A stretch of DNA of 16,094 nucleotides, taken from CAZQAA01 sp964591255. GTDB taxonomy: Bacteria > Desulfobacterota > DSM-4660 > Desulfatiglandales > Desulfatiglandaceae. The stretch spans positions 1 through 16,094 of the forward strand of contig CAZQAA010000027.1 in the NCBI GenBank assembly GCA_964591255.1, read 5' to 3'. Shown piece by piece: positions 14,230 to 16,094 of the stretch (the first letter of the stretch is position 1; every line of letters starts with the position of its first letter). A program made the position numbers and the translations under genes. Below the pieces are notes generated by a model. It worked only from the letters and a program-made list of their open reading frames with translations. It had not been told where the DNA came from and ran no database searches.

Positions 14230-15225
14230 CTATATTGACCATTCCAGTATGGATGCTCCCCAGGTGAGTCCCCCTCCAAAGGCAACCATAAGCACATAGT
14301 CCCCCTTGTTGATACGTCCGTCCCTGTTGGCTTCATCCAGGGCGATCGGTATGGAGGCTGAAGAGGTATTGCCGTACTTGTGGATATTTGTGTAGACCTT
14401 TTCCATGGGGATGTTCAGGTCCTTGGCAAGGGCCTGAATGATTCGGATATTTGCCTGATGGGGAACTACAAGCGCAATTTCTTTGCCGGTGAGGGATGTC
14501 TTGTTCAAGACTTCCTTCGCAGCGGATGACATGCTTTCAATCGCCTTTTTGAAAAGGCGATTTCCATTCATTATCATATAAGAGGAGGTCAGATCCATTC
14601 CTTGAAGTGTTTCGGGGATATGGGAATTGCCGCGTGCAGTATAAAGGAGGTTCCATAGAGATCCGTCCGACTTTAAATGGGCGAACATAATTCCCCGGCC
14701 ATCCCCTTTTTGAGAAGAAAGCAGTATTGCACCTGCACCGTCCGCCATAAGCACGCATGTATTTCTGTCTTCCCAGTTAACAATGGATGAGAGCCTCTCG
14801 GCGCCGATTACAAGCGCTGTTTCGGATGTTCCTGTTTGTATGGCATTATATGCGGTGGTGAGTGCATACAAAAACCCCGAGCATGCCGCTGATACATCAA
14901 ATGCAGCTGCGTTTTTGGCGTCAAGCTCTTTCTGCACCATGCATGCAGTGGAAGGGAATCGGCGATCAGAGGACACGGTTGCCACTACTATCATATCTAT
15001 GGCCTGGGAGGAAACCCCCGCCATTTCCATGGCCTTTAACGATGCCCGCGTGGCCAAGTCAGACGTACTCTCGTTTTCGTCTTTTATGGAGATGCGTCTC
15101 TCCTTGATCCCGGTACGCCGTGTTATCCATTCATCTGTCGTATCAACAATGCTCTCAAGCTCTTTGTTGGACAGCACCCTTTCCGGTACCGACGATCCGG
15201 TGCCGATTATCCGTGCCTCCGGCAT
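14230..15225 (-). CDS. fabH: Beta-ketoacyl-ACP synthase III
   Basis: The 331-residue thiolase-fold enzyme condenses acetyl-CoA with malonyl-ACP to start fatty acid synthesis. The catalytic triad is visible: Cys115 in DVSAACSGF, His256 in VPHQANIRI and Asn286 in KYGNTSSAS (numbered from the chosen start). WITRRTGIKERR (about 33-44) and the C-terminal GGGLTWGASILEW complete the family pattern. Size matches FabH (about 315-335). I chose ATG 15225-15223, with GGAG 9 bases upstream; reading from an upstream TTG would add five residues that overlap that ribosome site. A strong promoter and repeat cluster precede it. No other fab gene follows on this strand; the neighbouring regulator is convergent and unrelated. 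Confidence 0.94.
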   Translation of the reverse strand: MPEARIIGTGSSVPERVLSNKELESIVDTTDEWITRRTGIKERRISIKDENESTSDLATRASLKAMEMAGVSSQAIDMIVVATVSSDRRFPSTACMVQKELDAKNAAAFDVSAACSGFLYALTTAYNAIQTGTSETALVIGAERLSSIVNWEDRNTCVLMADGAGAILLSSQKGDGRGIMFAHLKSDGSLWNLLYTARGNSHIPETLQGMDLTSSYMIMNGNRLFKKAIESMSSAAKEVLNKTSLTGKEIALVVPHQANIRIIQALAKDLNIPMEKVYTNIHKYGNTSSASIPIALDEANRDGRINKGDYVLMVAFGGGLTWGASILEWSI

Positions 15226-15251
15226 AAAATATATCTCCAATCACAGAATAT

Positions 15252-15281
15252 ACGCCATTCTAAGCAATAGGCGTTAGGCGT
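15252..15281. repeat. Tandem and inverted repeats at the fabH start site
   Basis: TAGGCGT occurs twice in direct tandem (15268-15274 and 15275-15281), and ACGCC at 15252-15256 is inverted relative to the GGCGT cores. The cluster covers the expected fabH transcription start and leader. It could form a hairpin (ACGCC-ATT with AAT-A-GGCGT) or act as a repressor operator. No protein partner is identified. Confidence 0.4.
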
Positions 15282-15285
15282 GTCG

Positions 15286-15314
15286 AATATATGGAAAAAG
15301 GCCTTGGGTGTCAA
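15286..15314 (-). promoter_or_regulatory. Sigma70-type promoter for fabH
   Basis: On the minus strand, consensus TTGACA (15314-15309) is followed after 17 bases by TATATT (15291-15286). The predicted transcript start lies near 15279, about 55 bases before the fabH ATG and inside the repeat cluster at 15252-15281. This is among the best promoter matches in the window. Confidence 0.75.
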
Positions 15315-15366
15315 GGACAATAACACAATGACAGAATAACAAATGCCTGGGATTGCTGAATGGCTC

Positions 15367-15397
15367 TTGACTGATTCATGTTATCTCGAGTAATAAT
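15367..15397 (+). promoter_or_regulatory. Possible promoter for the metallo-hydrolase gene
   Basis: TTGACT (15367-15372) is followed after 18-19 bases by TAATAAT (15391-15397), within which AATAAT differs from the -10 consensus at one base. A second -10-like CATAAT lies at 15404-15409 with a poorer -35. The start codon is at 15431, leaving a leader of about 20-30 bases. Confidence 0.4.
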
Positions 15398-15430
15398 CGG
15401 TCACATAATCTTTGTAATTGAGGTAATACA

Positions 15431-16009
15431 ATGCTCAGAAAACTTGTTGTGGGGAATTACCAGGCCAATTGCTATATCTTGGGTGATGAGAGGAGAGGTG
15501 AAGGGCTTGTTATAGATCCGGGTGATGATGCTGTCAGGATTGTAAGCGTGATTTCAAAACTGCAACTCAGGATCCTTTACATACTCATTACCCATGGCCA
15601 TTTTGATCATACTGGCGCTGCAAGTGAATTAAAGAGAATTACGGGTGCATCTTTAATGATTCATTCCCTTGATGCAAAAGGGCTGGATGTGAAACCGGAT
15701 GGATATCTTGAAGAGGGACAAAAAATTTCACTTGGAACATTTACGATACGGGTGATTCATACGCCTGGACATTCGCCGGGCGGGGTTTGTTTCTATGCTC
15801 CGGGCGCTGTTTTCACAGGCGATACGCTTTTTGCCGGATCCGTCGGCAGGACCGATTTCCCGGGTGGAAACCATGATCTTCTGATCCGTGGAGTTGTTCA
15901 AAAAATATTTCCCTTGGGAGATAATATACGGGTATATCCAGGTCACGGGCCTAACAGCACTATAGGGAGGGAGCGAGTTAACAATCCTTTTTTTCGTTTA
16001 GGATATTAG
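15431..16009 (+). CDS. Metallo-beta-lactamase-fold hydrolase (glyoxalase II-like)
   Basis: The 192-residue protein carries the full di-metal set of the fold: THGHFDHTG (His55, His57, Asp59, His60), His114 in TPGHSPGG, bridging Asp131 in GDTLF and His172 in YPGHGP. Small proteins of this pattern (YcbL/GloC and GloB-like) hydrolyse S-D-lactoylglutathione or other thioesters; some relatives act on persulfides. The glutathione-binding C-terminal domain of true GloB is absent, so the short YcbL-like class fits best and the substrate is open. GAGG lies 8 bases before the ATG. An FAD-dependent oxidoreductase starts 20 bases after its stop and is probably co-transcribed. Confidence 0.85.
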   Translation: MLRKLVVGNYQANCYILGDERRGEGLVIDPGDDAVRIVSVISKLQLRILYILITHGHFDHTGAASELKRITGASLMIHSLDAKGLDVKPDGYLEEGQKISLGTFTIRVIHTPGHSPGGVCFYAPGAVFTGDTLFAGSVGRTDFPGGNHDLLIRGVVQKIFPLGDNIRVYPGHGPNSTIGRERVNNPFFRLGY

Positions 16010-16029
16010 ATTGAAGGAGGTGCTACAGT

Positions 16030-16094
16030 ATGCCGCAGAATATCGTTGTCATAGGTGCCGTGGCCTTAGGGCCGAAAGCAGCATGTCGTTTTAA
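16030..16094 (+). CDS. FAD-dependent pyridine nucleotide-disulfide oxidoreductase, first 21 codons
   Basis: An ATG at 16030, preceded 9 bases upstream by a full AAGGAGG (16014-16020), opens a frame MPQNIVVIGAVALGPKAACRF that runs off the right edge. IVVIGAVALGPKAAC is the beta-alpha-beta FAD-binding start of NADH oxidase/CoA-disulfide-reductase-like flavoproteins, in which GxVAxGxKAA replaces the classic GxGxxG. Only the start is present, so the later disulfide or NAD domain, and any C-terminal rhodanese domain, cannot be judged. It follows the metallo-hydrolase closely on the same strand. Confidence 0.7.
   Translation, partial: MPQNIVVIGAVALGPKAACRF

Noticed and set aside
15226..15240. TTG start for fabH, five codons upstream
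   Set aside because: It overlaps the GGAG ribosome site properly spaced for the ATG at 15225, and FabH proteins usually begin near that ATG.
14783..15277. 164-codon plus-strand frame opposite fabH
   Set aside because: It lies antisense to a full-length FabH with intact catalytic residues and has no ribosome site or recognisable motif.
15990..16000. T-rich run near the end of the metallo-hydrolase gene as a terminator
   Set aside because: It lies inside the coding sequence and has no preceding stem.

Overview
The window reads as chromosomal core-genome DNA from a Gram-negative anaerobe-like bacterium, most likely a deltaproteobacterium (Desulfobacterota). The reasons are the lipid A/phospholipid flippase MsbA, the gene order cmk-rpsA-sppA that recurs in that group, an NtrC-type two-component pair beside a prepilin peptidase, and a pyridine-nucleotide disulfide oxidoreductase start resembling those of sulfate reducers. 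This is inference from gene content and protein style; no database was searched. Genes are closely packed. I see no insertion sequence, CRISPR array, tRNA or rRNA.

Left part (1-4204, minus strand). A TTGACA-17-TATACT promoter precedes a likely operon: msbA, a CstA-family transporter, and a membrane acyltransferase (acyltransferase-3/OafA family) that runs off the left edge. The acyltransferase fragment is open from 450 to base 1.

4205-5002. The minus strand carries an HU/IHF-family DNA-binding protein gene and, about 10 bases after its stop, a large-type SRP RNA that has an Alu domain as in Bacillus. The HU promoter and the divergent hisC promoter lie between the two protein genes.

Centre (5003-9756, plus strand). 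hisC, cmk, rpsA and sppA form a tight cluster (histidine synthesis, CMP phosphorylation, ribosomal protein S1, membrane signal-peptide peptidase). ispH, often found between cmk and rpsA in related genomes, is absent. A terminator-like hairpin overlaps the rpsA stop codon.

9763-14189. A YciO-type (TsaC/Sua5 superfamily) gene converges on sppA. It sits head to head with a prepilin peptidase, which is followed by a membrane sensor histidine kinase and a sigma54-dependent response regulator whose GAFTGA loop reads GAFTDA.

Right part. fabH (minus) and a metallo-beta-lactamase-fold hydrolase (plus) diverge from a 205-base region holding a promoter for each. The fabH start region has short tandem and inverted repeats that could be an operator. 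The first 21 codons of an FAD-dependent oxidoreductase follow the hydrolase at the right edge.

Most of this is conserved housekeeping. The less ordinary points are the large SRP RNA and its linkage to the HU gene, the acyltransferase at the left edge, the GAFTDA variant, and the operator-like repeats at fabH. I found no clear candidate for a wholly new system.
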